Assembly: GCA_902524215.1 (NCBI GenBank)
Contig: CABZCK010000006.1
Coordinates: forward strand, 1-64,000
DNA: 64,000 nt
From: an uncultured SAR116 cluster alpha proteobacterium
GTDB taxonomy: Bacteria > Pseudomonadota > Alphaproteobacteria > Puniceispirillales > Marisalimonadaceae
Direction of reading: 5' to 3'
Shown here piece after piece: positions 35,528 to 44,968 of the stretch. The notes beneath the pieces were generated by a model, which saw nothing but the letters and a program-made list of their open reading frames with translations, did no database searches and was not told the origin of the DNA. Numbering within the stretch: the first letter of the stretch is position 1; each line of letters starts with the position of its first letter. The translations under genes and the position numbers were made by a program.

Positions 35528-36344
35528 TAATGAAGTTGAAAAAATTAGATTGGCATTATTAATAGAATATAATGGAAAGAATTTAGTTGGATGGCAAAAA
35601 CAAAATAATGGCAAATCTGTTCAAGGAGAAATAGAAAAAATTGCGAAAATTCTGTTCAAAATTGATTGCCCTATTCAAGGTGCTGGAAGAACCGATGCAG
35701 GCGTAAATGCATTAGGACAAGTTGCTCATATTGACATCCCAAAAGTGAATAGGTTTTCTAATAAAAGTAACGTATATATTATAACGGCATTTAACTCTTT
35801 ATTAATAAAGACTGAGATAAGAATAATTTCTATACAAAATGTATCTTTTGAATTTAATGCAAGATTTTCTGCTATTAAAAGGACTTATAAATATAAATTT
35901 TTACTAAGATCTGCTTTTCCTCTTAAGTTAAATGAAAACTTTTGGCATATTAGACAAAAATTAAATATAAATAATATGAAAAAAGCTTCAAAATTTTTAA
36001 TTGGAAAGCACGATTTTACTAGTTTTCGATCCCGATCTTGCCAAGCTTTAACTCCTACAAAAACTATCGATAGAATTGATTTTGATGTAGAAAGAAAAAA
36101 AAACATTTTAACTATTAAGATAGAAGCAAAAAGTTTCTTGCATAATCAGGTTAGAATTATTATAGGGTCACTCGTTAAAGTTGGTTTAGATATTTGGCAC
36201 CCAAATGAAATCGAAAAAATTCTTAAGCTTAAATCAAGGGATGAAGCTGGTGAAACCGCCCCAGCACACGGTTTATTTTTGACAAAAGTTGAATACCCAA
36301 AAAATCTGTTAGAACCAATTTGGCCAATGAACCTTAATATATAA
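35520..36344 (+). CDS. truA: tRNA pseudouridine(38-40) synthase TruA
   Basis: A 274-residue TruA: RLALLIEYNGKNLVGWQKQ at the start, catalytic Asp in GAGRTDAGVNALGQVAH near residue 59, FNARFSAIKRTYKYKFL, and SFLHNQVRIIIGSLVKVG. The start reads TTG inside the end of fmt (TTG ATT AGT), with no suitable ATG before the conserved core. The 3' end overlaps the convergent membrane-protein gene by about 11 nt. Confidence 0.95.
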   Translation: MISNEVEKIRLALLIEYNGKNLVGWQKQNNGKSVQGEIEKIAKILFKIDCPIQGAGRTDAGVNALGQVAHIDIPKVNRFSNKSNVYIITAFNSLLIKTEIRIISIQNVSFEFNARFSAIKRTYKYKFLLRSAFPLKLNENFWHIRQKLNINNMKKASKFLIGKHDFTSFRSRSCQALTPTKTIDRIDFDVERKKNILTIKIEAKSFLHNQVRIIIGSLVKVGLDIWHPNEIEKILKLKSRDEAGETAPAHGLFLTKVEYPKNLLEPIWPMNLNI

Positions 36345-36921
36345 AAAGTTTTGATACTGACCTAGATATTAAGCCAATGCCTCCCTCAGTCAGAACAGAC
36401 AAAATAATTAATCCAGCGGCTCCCCAACCACTAAAACCAACTTCATCTTTTCCTAACCTCCATAAAGCAAATGTAACAAATATTATTAATGCAAAACCAA
36501 AAAATAAAAATATAGAAGCAGGTAAGAATAATCCGAAAAAAGTAAATAATAACATTATAAAAGCTTGAAAAGCTTGTATCCAATTGAAAGGAATTATGAA
36601 TTTAAAAAAAAGCTTATCTTTGTTTAAGTTTTTAAAAATATAATAAATCAATATTGCAAATAGTGAGATATCTATAACTGTTATTAATAATAGTTTTGGC
36701 AAAAGATTTGCCTTCATTGAAATATCAAATGATGCCTTGATGCCATATGAAGCTAAAACTGCTACTAATGCATTAATAAAAAAAACAATCCAACAGCTTT
36801 GCCAAAATTTTTCATTATCTAGCTCAAATAAATTATCTACATTACTTTTTCTTATGATAAAATTAAAAGAAGATTTAAAACCATTTTTTATATCAATAAA
36901 GGAAGGAGGCGGGCTTATCAT
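36334..36921 (-). CDS. YIP1-like multi-pass membrane protein
   Basis: About 195 residues with five hydrophobic segments. An N-terminal soluble part has a DNLFELDNEKFWQSCWIVFF transition, and the pattern resembles the short Yip1-domain proteins that follow dapE in Alphaproteobacteria. Family assignment is by architecture and position. The track start is TTG; the ATG four codons on (MISPPPSF) lies just past the dapE stop and is preferred. Function is unknown. Confidence 0.75.
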   Translation of the reverse strand: MISPPPSFIDIKNGFKSSFNFIIRKSNVDNLFELDNEKFWQSCWIVFFINALVAVLASYGIKASFDISMKANLLPKLLLITVIDISLFAILIYYIFKNLNKDKLFFKFIIPFNWIQAFQAFIMLLFTFFGLFLPASIFLFFGFALIIFVTFALWRLGKDEVGFSGWGAAGLIILSVLTEGGIGLISRSVSKLFIY

Positions 36922-36922
36922 A

Positions 36923-38074
36923 TTACTTAGCAAAATATATTTCTAAAAAGTTTTTATAAATTTTCTTTAAGTTATTTATATCATCTACAGAAACTTTTTC
37001 ATCAATTTTGTGCATAAGCTTTCCAACTAAACCAAATTCTACAACAGGACAAATATCTCTAATAAATCGTGCATCTGAAGTTCCTCCGTTAGTAGATAAA
37101 TTTGGAACAAGACCTGTTATAGATTTTATTGATCTTTTTAATGATTCTACTAAATGGCCAGGATTTGTATAAAAAGGTTCAGCATTACAAAAATAATCAA
37201 ATGAATAATTTGAAATATTAAGAGACTCAAATTTTTCAGTAAGCATTTTAGTTAAACTTTTAGAACTATGAAGATTATTAAATCTAATATTAAACTTAAC
37301 GTTCACTTTTGCAGGAATAATATTATATGAGGGATTTCCAACATCTATAGTTGTAATCATAATAGTAGATGGTTCAAAATTTTCATTTCCTTTGTCTAAC
37401 TCTACTTCAGAAAGTGGCTTAATTAATTTTAACATTGAGTTTATTGGATTTTCAGCTAGATGGGGATAACCAACGTGACCTTGTATACCATAAACAATTA
37501 AATTTCCTGAATAACTACCTCTTCTTCCAATCTTAATCATGTCACCTAACTTATCAGGGTTAGTAGGCTCACCTACAATACAATCATCTATGTTTTCTTC
37601 ATTACTTTTTAACCATTCAACGACTTTTTTAGTCCCATTTATTGCTTTACCTTCTTCATCCGAAGTTATAATAAAGGAGATGCTACCTAGACTTTCAAAT
37701 TCATTATTTTCTTCTAAGAACTCTATTGCTGATGAAATAAAAGTTGCAATAGATGATTTCATATCTACTGCACCTCTTCCACAAAGTTGATTGTTTATTA
37801 TTTCGCCCGAAAATGGTCCAAAAGACCAATCCTCGGAACTTCCTTCAGGTACCACATCAACATGCCCTGCAAAACATAGATTTGGAGAGTTTTTTCCAAA
37901 TCTTGCGTACAAATTTACAACTTCATCTACTCCCTCACCAAAAGTTAAGATTTTACAATCAAAACCATGATTTTCTAAAACTGACTTAATAAGATTTATA
38001 GCCTCTTGTCCATGAGGGGTTATACTTTTAATTTTTATTAAATCTGATGCCAGATTGACAGGATCTAAACTCAT
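36923..38074 (-). CDS. dapE: succinyl-diaminopimelate desuccinylase
   Basis: A 383-residue M20 metallopeptidase-fold enzyme. Metal ligands appear in FAGHVDVVPEG near residue 70 and GRGAVDMKSSIA near 103, the catalytic EE is in ITSDEEGKAINGT near 137, and the GRRGSY dimer motif is present. NGGTSDARFIRD near the C-terminus is DapE-specific. It releases succinate to give LL-diaminopimelate. The ATG at 38074 is preferred over the TTG one codon upstream. It directly follows dapD. Confidence 0.95.
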   Translation of the reverse strand: MSLDPVNLASDLIKIKSITPHGQEAINLIKSVLENHGFDCKILTFGEGVDEVVNLYARFGKNSPNLCFAGHVDVVPEGSSEDWSFGPFSGEIINNQLCGRGAVDMKSSIATFISSAIEFLEENNEFESLGSISFIITSDEEGKAINGTKKVVEWLKSNEENIDDCIVGEPTNPDKLGDMIKIGRRGSYSGNLIVYGIQGHVGYPHLAENPINSMLKLIKPLSEVELDKGNENFEPSTIMITTIDVGNPSYNIIPAKVNVKFNIRFNNLHSSKSLTKMLTEKFESLNISNYSFDYFCNAEPFYTNPGHLVESLKRSIKSITGLVPNLSTNGGTSDARFIRDICPVVEFGLVGKLMHKIDEKVSVDDINNLKKIYKNFLEIYFAK

Positions 38075-38078
38075 CAAA

Positions 38079-38939
38079 TTAATCTCTTAACAAATCATTA
38101 ACTGAGGTTTTTGATCGTGTTTTAGCATCAACTCTTTTTACTATCACTGCACAATATAAATTTGGTGAATTAGACATTTCACTTTTATTACTTCCAGCCA
38201 TAGAGCCTGGAACTACTACTGAATATGATGGGACTCTTCCCATATAAATTTCGCCAGTTGATCTATCAACAACTTTTGTAGAAGCACCTATATAAACTCC
38301 CATAGACAATACAGAGCCTTCTTCTATAATAACGCCTTCTGCAACTTCAGAACGTGCACCAATAAAACAATTGTCCTCTATAATTACTGGATCGGCTTGT
38401 AAAGGTTCTAGAACACCACCGATACCTGCGCCTCCAGACAAATGAACATTTTTACCAATTTGTGCACAAGATCCAACGGTTGCCCAGGTATCTATCATTG
38501 CACCCTCATCAACAAAAGCGCCCAAATTGACAAAAGATGGCATTAAAACAACATTTTTATTAATAAAAGCTGAATGTCTTACTATTGAGCCTGGAACTGC
38601 TCTAAATCCTGCTTTTTTAAAATCATCAGATGACCAGTTTGAAAATTTTGATTTAACCTTATCCCACCAAACAGAAGGACCACAATCCCAACTTTCAGGC
38701 CCACCTTGAATTATTCCCATATCATTTAATCTAAATGAAAGTAATACAGCTTTTTTAGACCACTGATTTACATGCCAATTACTTGAACCAAGAGGTTCAG
38801 CAACTCTAAGCTTTCCTGAATCAAGTAAATTTAACGTTTCATTAACAGCGTCTCTTATCTCTCCATTTGTATTTATACTAACTTCTGAAATATTATCAAA
38901 AGCCTTATCTATAACATTTTTTAAATCATCTTGATCCAT
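38079..38939 (-). CDS. dapD: tetrahydrodipicolinate N-succinyltransferase
   Basis: A 286-residue hexapeptide-repeat acyltransferase. [23 protein letters not shown] and [25 protein letters not shown] mark the left-handed beta helix, with the DapD N-terminal domain ([23 protein letters not shown]) before it. It succinylates tetrahydrodipicolinate using succinyl-CoA in lysine and peptidoglycan precursor synthesis. It sits 4 nt upstream of dapE. Confidence 0.97.
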   Translation of the reverse strand: MDQDDLKNVIDKAFDNISEVSINTNGEIRDAVNETLNLLDSGKLRVAEPLGSSNWHVNQWSKKAVLLSFRLNDMGIIQGGPESWDCGPSVWWDKVKSKFSNWSSDDFKKAGFRAVPGSIVRHSAFINKNVVLMPSFVNLGAFVDEGAMIDTWATVGSCAQIGKNVHLSGGAGIGGVLEPLQADPVIIEDNCFIGARSEVAEGVIIEEGSVLSMGVYIGASTKVVDRSTGEIYMGRVPSYSVVVPGSMAGSNKSEMSNSPNLYCAVIVKRVDAKTRSKTSVNDLLRD

Positions 38940-38940
38940 A

Positions 38941-39615
38941 TTATCCTCTCATTTTTATTGTATCTAAAAACTCACTCAAGTTATTAAAACTATAATCGAT
39001 AAAACTAAAGTTTTTTTTGAAATCTTTTTCATTTATTGAATTTTTCATCCACACAGTCGTAATCCCTAGTTCTTTAGCTGGTATCAAATTTTTAACTGTG
39101 TCTTCAAAAAAAATTGTTTTATCTAAATTTTCTTTAGTAAGATTTAAGCATTCTAGTAACTTTTTATATGATCTTTTGTCTGGCTTAGGAATATAGCCTA
39201 AATCTTTAATATCAATAATTTGATCAAAATCATCTTCTAATTCTAATATTTTTAAAATTTTTTTAGCATGTTTCGACGTAGCATTGGTAAAAATTATCTT
39301 TTTACCTTCTAATATTCTTATCTTTGATATTAATTGATCATTTTTTTTTAATTCCGGATGCTCAACATCATGAACATAATCAAGAAATTCTTCTGGTTCT
39401 AATTTTTTTTCGACAATTAAACCCCTTAAAGTTAAGCCATATTTCAAATAATATTCTTTTTGAATTTTTTTAGCCTGATCAATATCTAAAGAATATTTGG
39501 ACATTATAAAATCAGTTATTCTATTAGAAATTTTTTTAAATAGACCTAAATTAATATCATATAAGGTGTTATCTAAATCAAAGATCCAATTTTGAAAACT
39601 ATTTTGATAAATCAT
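38941..39615 (-). CDS. HAD-family pyrimidine 5'-nucleotidase-like hydrolase
   Basis: A 224-residue HAD protein. Motif I is [17 protein letters not shown] near residue 11, motif [13 protein letters not shown] near 110, motif III Lys in [14 protein letters not shown], and motif [18 protein letters not shown]. The DLDNTLY start and position between argB and dapD match the SDT1/pyrimidine 5'-nucleotidase type found here in Alphaproteobacteria. Its substrate in vivo is uncertain. Confidence 0.9.
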   Translation of the reverse strand: MIYQNSFQNWIFDLDNTLYDINLGLFKKISNRITDFIMSKYSLDIDQAKKIQKEYYLKYGLTLRGLIVEKKLEPEEFLDYVHDVEHPELKKNDQLISKIRILEGKKIIFTNATSKHAKKILKILELEDDFDQIIDIKDLGYIPKPDKRSYKKLLECLNLTKENLDKTIFFEDTVKNLIPAKELGITTVWMKNSINEKDFKKNFSFIDYSFNNLSEFLDTIKMRG

Positions 39616-39637
39616 TTATGTTCAACCATTGATTAAA

Positions 39638-40522
39638 CTAATCTTTAATTAAAGTTCCAACACCTTCTTCGGTGAATAGTTCAACCAAAAGAGAATGTTT
39701 TTTTCTACCATCCATTATAACTGCTGCTTCAGCGCCGTCCTGAACTGTTTTAATACAGGTATTAATTTTAGGTATCATTCCTCCATGAACAACATTTTCT
39801 TTAATCAATTCCTTACATTTATTTACAGATAACTCTGTGATAATCTTACCTTTACTATCTATTACACCTTCTACATCTGTTAACATCATCATTCGTGTGG
39901 CTTTCATTGCCGAGGCAATTGCACCTGCTGCTGTATCCGCATTAATATTATATGAAAGACCATTTTCTCCAATGCCAACCGGTGCAATGACTGGAATCAT
40001 TTTTTGATTTAACAAAGCTTGAATTACATCTGTGTTAATTTTATTTGGTTCTCCAACAAAACCTAAATCAACAACATTCTCAAGATTGGAATCAGAGTTT
40101 TTATCTATTACTGACAATCTCTTTGCAGAAATTAAATTACCATCTTTACCAGATATCCCAACTGCATTTGCCCCCTCATTTGATATTGCTGAGACAATAC
40201 TTTTATTAATGATGCCACATAAAACCATTTCAACAACATCAATAGTTGCTGCATCAGTAACTCTTAAACCATCTATAAAATTACTTTCAATTTTTAATTT
40301 CTTAAGCATTTCTCCAATTTGAGGGCCACCACCATGGACTACTATTGGAAGAATTCCTACCTGTTGTAATAGGGAAATATCTTGAGCAAAAGTCTTTACA
40401 TATTCTTTTTGCCCCATAGCATGCCCACCAAATTTTATAACTATAACTTTGTTTGAATACCTTCTCATAAAAGGAAGTGTTTCCATTAGGATTTCAGCTT
40501 TATCGTTCAAATTATATTGCAT
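39638..40522 (-). CDS. argB: acetylglutamate kinase
   Basis: A 294-residue amino-acid kinase: VIVIKFGGHAMG near residue 27, VHGGGPQIGEML near 63 and GLRVTDAATIDVVEMVL near 84. VIAPVGIGENGLSYNINADTAAGAIASAM lies near 180 and HGGMIPKINTCIKTV near 246. It phosphorylates N-acetylglutamate in arginine synthesis. The long N-terminal helix (DKAEILMETLPFMRRYSNK) is of the arginine-sensitive hexameric type. Confidence 0.97.
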   Translation of the reverse strand: MQYNLNDKAEILMETLPFMRRYSNKVIVIKFGGHAMGQKEYVKTFAQDISLLQQVGILPIVVHGGGPQIGEMLKKLKIESNFIDGLRVTDAATIDVVEMVLCGIINKSIVSAISNEGANAVGISGKDGNLISAKRLSVIDKNSDSNLENVVDLGFVGEPNKINTDVIQALLNQKMIPVIAPVGIGENGLSYNINADTAAGAIASAMKATRMMMLTDVEGVIDSKGKIITELSVNKCKELIKENVVHGGMIPKINTCIKTVQDGAEAAVIMDGRKKHSLLVELFTEEGVGTLIKD

Positions 40523-40566
40523 ATCATTAATATTATCAGTTGTTTTATCCTACATTATAAATAAAT

Positions 40567-41214
40567 CTAATTTTTTGCAAACATTGCTATATATGCTCTC
40601 AATTCTTCTAGTCCTGTTTTCTTTTCGCTAGATGTACAAAAGAGATGTGGGTATAGGGTAATCTTATTTTTTAGAGTATTTTTTAAATTAATCATTTTTG
40701 AAGAAACTTCTGATTTTTTTATTTTATCAACTTTAGTTATTACACATGTCCATCCTAAGCCTTGTCTTTCAAAAAATTCTATGATCTTATCATCCTCTCT
40801 AGTTAATTCTCTTCTTACATCTATCAATAAAAGTATTGTTCTTAAATTTTGTCTTGAAGAAATATAGTCAAAAATTAGATTCCTCCATTCTCTTTGCTCT
40901 GTTTTTGATACTTTTGAAAATCCATATCCTGGTAAATCAACAAAATTTAAACTATGTAATTTATTTTCAATTTTAAAAAAATTTAATTGCCTAGTTCTTC
41001 CAGGTGTCTTACTAAATTTAGCCAGTTTTTTTTTATTAGTTAAGGAATTGATTAAAGAACTTTTACCTACATTGGATCTTCCAAAAAATGCAACTTCACT
41101 TTTATTTTGTGAAGGCAATGTATCAAGAGAGACACATGATTTAATAAATTGACAATCTCCTAAAAAAAGTTTTCTGCCAATTTCTTTATCTTCATCTGAA
41201 AATTCAATATTCAA
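40567..41214 (-). CDS. engB: ribosome biogenesis GTP-binding protein EngB
   Basis: A 215-residue TrmE-Era-EngA-like GTPase: G1 FFGRSNVGKSSLINSLTN near residue 43, G2 TPGRTRQLNFF, G3 VDLPGYGFSKV, G4 VITKVDKI. It assists large-subunit assembly. The start reads TTG at 41214 and overlaps the yidC stop (TTGA), giving translational coupling. It is part of the rpmH-to-argB run. Confidence 0.96.
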   Translation of the reverse strand: MNIEFSDEDKEIGRKLFLGDCQFIKSCVSLDTLPSQNKSEVAFFGRSNVGKSSLINSLTNKKKLAKFSKTPGRTRQLNFFKIENKLHSLNFVDLPGYGFSKVSKTEQREWRNLIFDYISSRQNLRTILLLIDVRRELTREDDKIIEFFERQGLGWTCVITKVDKIKKSEVSSKMINLKNTLKNKITLYPHLFCTSSEKKTGLEELRAYIAMFAKN

Positions 41215-42917
41215 CTTTTTTCTTTATTAATTTTTCTAGTAATTATCCATTGTTGAGCAATTGACAAAAGATTGTTCCATGTCCAGTAAATTACTAGTCC
41301 TGCTGGAAATGTTGCAAGTAAAAAAGTAAAAACAACTGGCATCCAAGCAAAAATTTTAGCTTGTACAGGATCTGGTGGTTTAGGGTTTAATCTTTGCTGA
41401 AGTACCATAGTAGCACCCATCAATAAAGGCCAAATTCCTAGATTCAGAAAATCTGGTAAAAAATCTGTACTATAAGGCAATAATCCAAAAAGGTTAAATA
41501 TACTTGTTGGATCTAATGCAGATAGGTCTTTTATCCATCCAAAAAATGGTGCTTGTCTCATCTCAATAGATACGAACAAGACTTTATATAAAGCAAAAAA
41601 AACAGGAATTTGAACAAGTATTGGCAAACATCCAGCAGCAGGGTTTACCTTTTCTCTTTTATATAAAGCCATCATTTCCATGTTCATTTTCTGTCTATCA
41701 TTGCCAAATCTCTCTCGCAATTGTTGAAGTTGAGGTGTTAAAACTCTCATTCTAGCCATACTTTTGTATGATTTATTTGCTAATGGGAAAAATACAATTT
41801 TTACAACTACTGTAATAGCAAGAATTGCCAACCCAAAATTACCCAATATATTATTAGCCCATGATAAGGCATAGAAAAATGGTTTTGTAAGAAAATAGAA
41901 CCAACCAAAATCTATAGCTAAATCAAAATTTTTTATTTTTAGATCCTCTTCATATTTATCAAGCAAGTTTAATTTTTTTGCCCCAGAAAATACTCTTGAT
42001 ACAATTTCAATTTCTCCATTTACTGGAATTTTTGAAAGTTCACCTAAAAAATCAGTTTGATATGATGAAGAATTATTAACGTACCTAAAAGTAAAATTTG
42101 AATTAATTTGTTGATCTGGAATTAAAGCAGCCATCCAATATTTATCTGTAATACCAATCCAACCACCATTTTCTTCAGTTTTCATGGACATTCCTTTTTG
42201 GCCAGTTTCTTTTAAATCCGAATAGCTATGTTCTTTTAATGACCCATCAAAAACACCTAATGGACCCTCATGTAAGACAAAGAAATCAATGGTTTTAGGT
42301 TCACCAGATCTTCTTATAAGCCCATAAGGGTATAAGTTAACTGAGTTATTAGTCTCATTTTTAACCTTTTGAATGACTTTAATCATAAAATTATCATCAA
42401 TTGAAATTATTTGAGAAAATTTTAATCCTTCTCCATTGTTCCATGTTAGTGTCACAGGATTATTAGGATCTAAAGAAGACTTAGAACTCTTCCAAACTGT
42501 ATTTCCATTTGGAACTTTATTTTTATTTGGTGAACTCCAACCAAATTGAATAAAAAATGGTTCTCTTTCATCAATTTTTTTTAAAAACCTAATCTGATCA
42601 CTTTCTGGATTAAGAGTTTTTCTATAATTTTTTAAGATTAGATCATCTATCCTTGCTCCAAGCAGTGAAATAGACCCTTGAAGCTCATTATTAATAATAT
42701 TAACACGATCTATATTTTTTGTCTTCTTTGTGGCTTCTGTCAAAGATGTATCATTCCCTTTTGGCAGTTCAATTGAAGGCTCGTTATTTTTGTCAACTAT
42801 CTGTTGTTCTTTTTTTACATTTTGTTGAGTTGGTTCGCCAAATAAAATTTGGTATCCAATCAAAACAGACATTGAAAGACAAATTGCTGCAATTAAATTT
42901 CTAGTATCTGGATTCAT
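41211..42917 (-). CDS. yidC: membrane protein insertase YidC
   Basis: A 568-residue Gram-negative-type YidC. It has an N-terminal membrane anchor (residues ~7-26), a large beta-rich periplasmic domain, then the five-helix insertase core with MARMRVLTPQLQQLRERFGNDRQKMNMEMMALYKREKVNPAAGCLPILVQIPVFFALY. FAWMPVVFTFLLATFPAGLVIYWTWNNLLSIAQQ closes the fold. It inserts inner-membrane proteins with or without SecYEG. It ends in TGA and overlaps yidD by ATGA. Confidence 0.98.
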   Translation of the reverse strand: MNPDTRNLIAAICLSMSVLIGYQILFGEPTQQNVKKEQQIVDKNNEPSIELPKGNDTSLTEATKKTKNIDRVNIINNELQGSISLLGARIDDLILKNYRKTLNPESDQIRFLKKIDEREPFFIQFGWSSPNKNKVPNGNTVWKSSKSSLDPNNPVTLTWNNGEGLKFSQIISIDDNFMIKVIQKVKNETNNSVNLYPYGLIRRSGEPKTIDFFVLHEGPLGVFDGSLKEHSYSDLKETGQKGMSMKTEENGGWIGITDKYWMAALIPDQQINSNFTFRYVNNSSSYQTDFLGELSKIPVNGEIEIVSRVFSGAKKLNLLDKYEEDLKIKNFDLAIDFGWFYFLTKPFFYALSWANNILGNFGLAILAITVVVKIVFFPLANKSYKSMARMRVLTPQLQQLRERFGNDRQKMNMEMMALYKREKVNPAAGCLPILVQIPVFFALYKVLFVSIEMRQAPFFGWIKDLSALDPTSIFNLFGLLPYSTDFLPDFLNLGIWPLLMGATMVLQQRLNPKPPDPVQAKIFAWMPVVFTFLLATFPAGLVIYWTWNNLLSIAQQWIITRKINKEKS

Positions 42918-43171
42918 AAAATATTTTCTTTTTTTTCTTTGTTGACTGGATCATAACCACTTCTACCCCATGGATGACATTTTGTTAATCTTTTAATTGC
43001 TAAAATACTACCTTTTATGACTCCTTTTTCAGTAATTACTTCATATGCATAATCTGAGCATGATGGTAAGAAACGACAATTATTTCCAAGAAAGGGTGAT
43101 ATTAAAAACTTGTACATTTTTAAAACAGTTAAAATTAAAGTTTTAATTGATTTTTCAAATACATTTACCAT
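42914..43171 (-). CDS. yidD: membrane protein insertion efficiency factor YidD
   Basis: An 85-residue YidD: YKFLISPFLGNNCRFLPSCSDYAYEVITEKGVIKGSILAIKRLTKCHPWGRSGYDPV, with the conserved Cys residues and CHPWG motif. The N-terminal amphipathic helix attaches it to the membrane face. It is between rnpA and yidC as in most bacteria and overlaps yidC by ATGA. Confidence 0.96.
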   Translation of the reverse strand: MVNVFEKSIKTLILTVLKMYKFLISPFLGNNCRFLPSCSDYAYEVITEKGVIKGSILAIKRLTKCHPWGRSGYDPVNKEKKENIL

Positions 43172-43178
43172 TTCAAGA

Positions 43179-43514
43179 TCAACTTACCCTATTAGATTTA
43201 AATTTATCTATCAATTCATTCTTTAATTCTCTTACAATTTCTTTTTTACAAATCAATATATAATTAAAACTTAAGTCAAAATATTCATCTTTATATTTTA
43301 ATAATTCTTTAATAATTGATTTAAGTCTTCTTTTAATTTTATTTCTTACAATGGCTGAACCAATTTTTTTTGTAATAGTAAAACCAAAATGAGGAACTTT
43401 ATTAATTGTGTTTGATTCAAGTTTTTGAATTATAAAATTTGAAGTATGAATTTTCTTTGAAAATTTATTAGACCTAGTAAATTCAGATCTTTTTTTTATA
43501 GTTATTAAGGTCAT
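43179..43514 (-). CDS. rnpA: ribonuclease P protein component
   Basis: A 111-residue basic protein. FGFTITKKIGSAIVRNKIKRRLKSIIKELL carries the RNR signature (as RNKIKRRLK), and the N-terminal LITIKKRSEFTRS region is typical. It binds the RNase P RNA to mature tRNA 5' ends. The gene follows rpmH by 12 nt. Confidence 0.95.
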   Translation of the reverse strand: MTLITIKKRSEFTRSNKFSKKIHTSNFIIQKLESNTINKVPHFGFTITKKIGSAIVRNKIKRRLKSIIKELLKYKDEYFDLSFNYILICKKEIVRELKNELIDKFKSNRVS

Positions 43515-43526
43515 ATAACCTTTTAT

Positions 43527-43661
43527 CTAAGCTGATAATTTTTTTCTTCCTTTTGCACGGCGTCTTCTAATAACATTCCTGCCACCAACGGTTGCCATTC
43601 TTGCTCTAAAACCATGCCTTCTTTTTCTTACTAGATTACTTGGCTGAAATGTTCTCTTCAT
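43527..43661 (-). CDS. rpmH: 50S ribosomal protein bL34
   Basis: This 44-residue gene is too short for the ORF track. The minus strand reads [16 protein letters not shown] at the start and ends [11 protein letters not shown] then TAG, the canonical bL34 sequence, with GAGGTTATT as the upstream RBS region. It leads the rnpA-yidD-yidC-engB run and probably shares its promoter in the 51-bp gap after the purine-salvage gene. Confidence 0.97.
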   Translation of the reverse strand: MKRTFQPSNLVRKRRHGFRARMATVGGRNVIRRRRAKGRKKLSA

Positions 43662-43712
43662 AATAACCTCTTCAGAATTTCTTAATAAAATTAATTAAAA
43701 TAGTCAACTTTA

Positions 43713-44195
43713 TTATTTATTTGTTTGCTCACTTATTGTTGGTGCAGGTTTCATTTCTAGATCCCATGGAAAATAAATCCAAGTGTCTTGAGATACTTCA
43801 GTAATAAAAGTATCAACTTGATCTCTACCAGCAGGTTTCGCATACACTGTAGCATAGTGAGCTTTAGGAAGGATTGGTCTTAAAGCTTTTATTGTTTCAC
43901 CAGTATCAACCAAATCATCAACTATTAGCCAATTATCACCATCTTGGGCCATTGTTTTATTTTTCAAAAATTCAACATCACTTCTGGATTTTCCTTTATA
44001 AGAACTTACACAAACCGTATCAATCAATCTCATATCCAATTCTCTAGCAACAATAGCAGCGGGAACTAATCCACCCCTAGTTACCGCTATGATGCCTTTA
44101 AATGAAGATATATCATGCAATCTCCATGCTAGAGCTTTGCTATTTCTATGAATTTCTTCCCAAGAAACGGGAAATGATTTGTCATAACTACTCAT
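43713..44195 (-). CDS. gpt: xanthine phosphoribosyltransferase
   Basis: A 160-residue type I phosphoribosyltransferase. It starts FPVSWEEIHRNSKALAWRL, has IIAVTRGGLVPAAIVARELD near residue 37, and the PRPP motif WLIVDDLVDTGETIKAL near 89, all as in E. coli Gpt. YFPWDLEMKP near the end closes the purine site. It salvages xanthine and guanine at the inner membrane face. It is upstream of rpmH on the same strand but 51 bp away. Confidence 0.95.
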   Translation of the reverse strand: MSSYDKSFPVSWEEIHRNSKALAWRLHDISSFKGIIAVTRGGLVPAAIVARELDMRLIDTVCVSSYKGKSRSDVEFLKNKTMAQDGDNWLIVDDLVDTGETIKALRPILPKAHYATVYAKPAGRDQVDTFITEVSQDTWIYFPWDLEMKPAPTISEQTNK

Positions 44196-44342
44196 ACTAA
44201 TCTCTTATAAATTAATCCTAAAGATTACAGAAAATTTATTTATATAGCAAATTCGTACATATTAGTAAAAAATTTGTTAATTGTTTATTCGATTATTTAA
44301 AGAATAAGTGATTTATGATAGATAAAGAGATGTTTAATGATT

Positions 44343-44407
44343 TTTTTAGTCAATTTGATGTATAAAAGTGGTGGTACTTCTGGTAGCACCAAGATTTTGA
44401 CTAAAAA
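44343..44407 (+). ncRNA. candidate structured RNA element upstream of tRNA-Arg
   Basis: An 11-bp perfect outer stem, TTTTTAGTCAA with TTGACTAAAAA, encloses an inner GC-richer hairpin GGTG-G-TAC / GTA-G-CACC with loop TTCTG and one G-G mismatch. The stretch is less AT-rich than its surroundings and contains no credible ORF; the 63-residue track ORF here runs into the tRNA. It ends 28 nt before the tRNA. It could be a leader, a small RNA or a processed stem. I match it to no known family. Confidence 0.4.
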
Positions 44408-44435
44408 TGAAGCTAAAAAAGTCAATAAAAACAGT

Positions 44436-44512
44436 GCGCTCGTAGCTCAGCTGGATAGAGCACTAGACTACGAATCTAGGGGTCAGGGGTTCGAATCCTC
44501 TCGAGCGCACCA
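44436..44512 (+). tRNA. tRNA-Arg (anticodon ACG)
   Basis: A 77-nt cloverleaf. Acceptor GCGCTCG pairs with CGAGCGC, the D arm is GCTCAGCTGGATAGAGC, and the anticodon stem CTAGA/TCTAG has loop CTACGAA (anticodon ACG). A five-nucleotide variable loop is followed by a T arm with GGTTCGAATCC, and an encoded CCA ends it. The A34 would be edited to inosine to read CGN codons. Confidence 0.98.
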
Positions 44513-44524
44513 CATTAAATTTAA

Positions 44525-44968
44525 CTAATTACATTTTTGATTTTGTCCTGGACTATCAATCATTTCTTTTTTTCTTATGGGCATTTTGTCAATTAAATGA
44601 TGAATTTTTTTTAATAACGAGATATCTGATGAATGTCCTTTAACTTGACCATCATAACCTATTAACCAAATTCCATATTTATTTTTATATTTATCAGGGA
44701 AAATATAGTTGCTTACTTCATTACCAACAATTTTTATATATTCCAAATTTCTTATTTCATTTTCACACCTATATTTTTTAAAGAAATCGTCCACTTCATT
44801 TATAAAATGAATATATTTACCCTTTGTAATAAAAAGAACTATTCTTTTATTCCATGAAAATGATTGGATTTTTTTGTTTAAGTCAATTTTTTCACTCGAA
44901 TTACAAATATTTGATAATATAATAAAAACCAGAAACAAACATTTTTTTTTAATCATTTCTAAAATCAT
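44525..44968 (-). CDS. secreted DUF4174-like protein
   Basis: The 147-residue product has an N-terminal signal peptide (KKKCLFLVFIILSNICNS). The mature domain fits DUF4174: an NKRIVLFITKG strand, then YGIWLIGYDGQVKGHSSDISLLKKIHHLIDKMPIRKKEM near the C-terminus. The thioredoxin-like family has no assigned function and lacks a CxxC here. The first ATG is kept because AGAGGAAT precedes it. It overlaps the upstream gene by 20 nt. Confidence 0.75.
   Translation of the reverse strand: MILEMIKKKCLFLVFIILSNICNSSEKIDLNKKIQSFSWNKRIVLFITKGKYIHFINEVDDFFKKYRCENEIRNLEYIKIVGNEVSNYIFPDKYKNKYGIWLIGYDGQVKGHSSDISLLKKIHHLIDKMPIRKKEMIDSPGQNQKCN

Noticed and set aside
44337-44528. 63-residue plus-strand ORF in the track
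   Set aside because: It reads through the whole tRNA-Arg gene and the upstream hairpin element, so it is a chance frame, not a protein.
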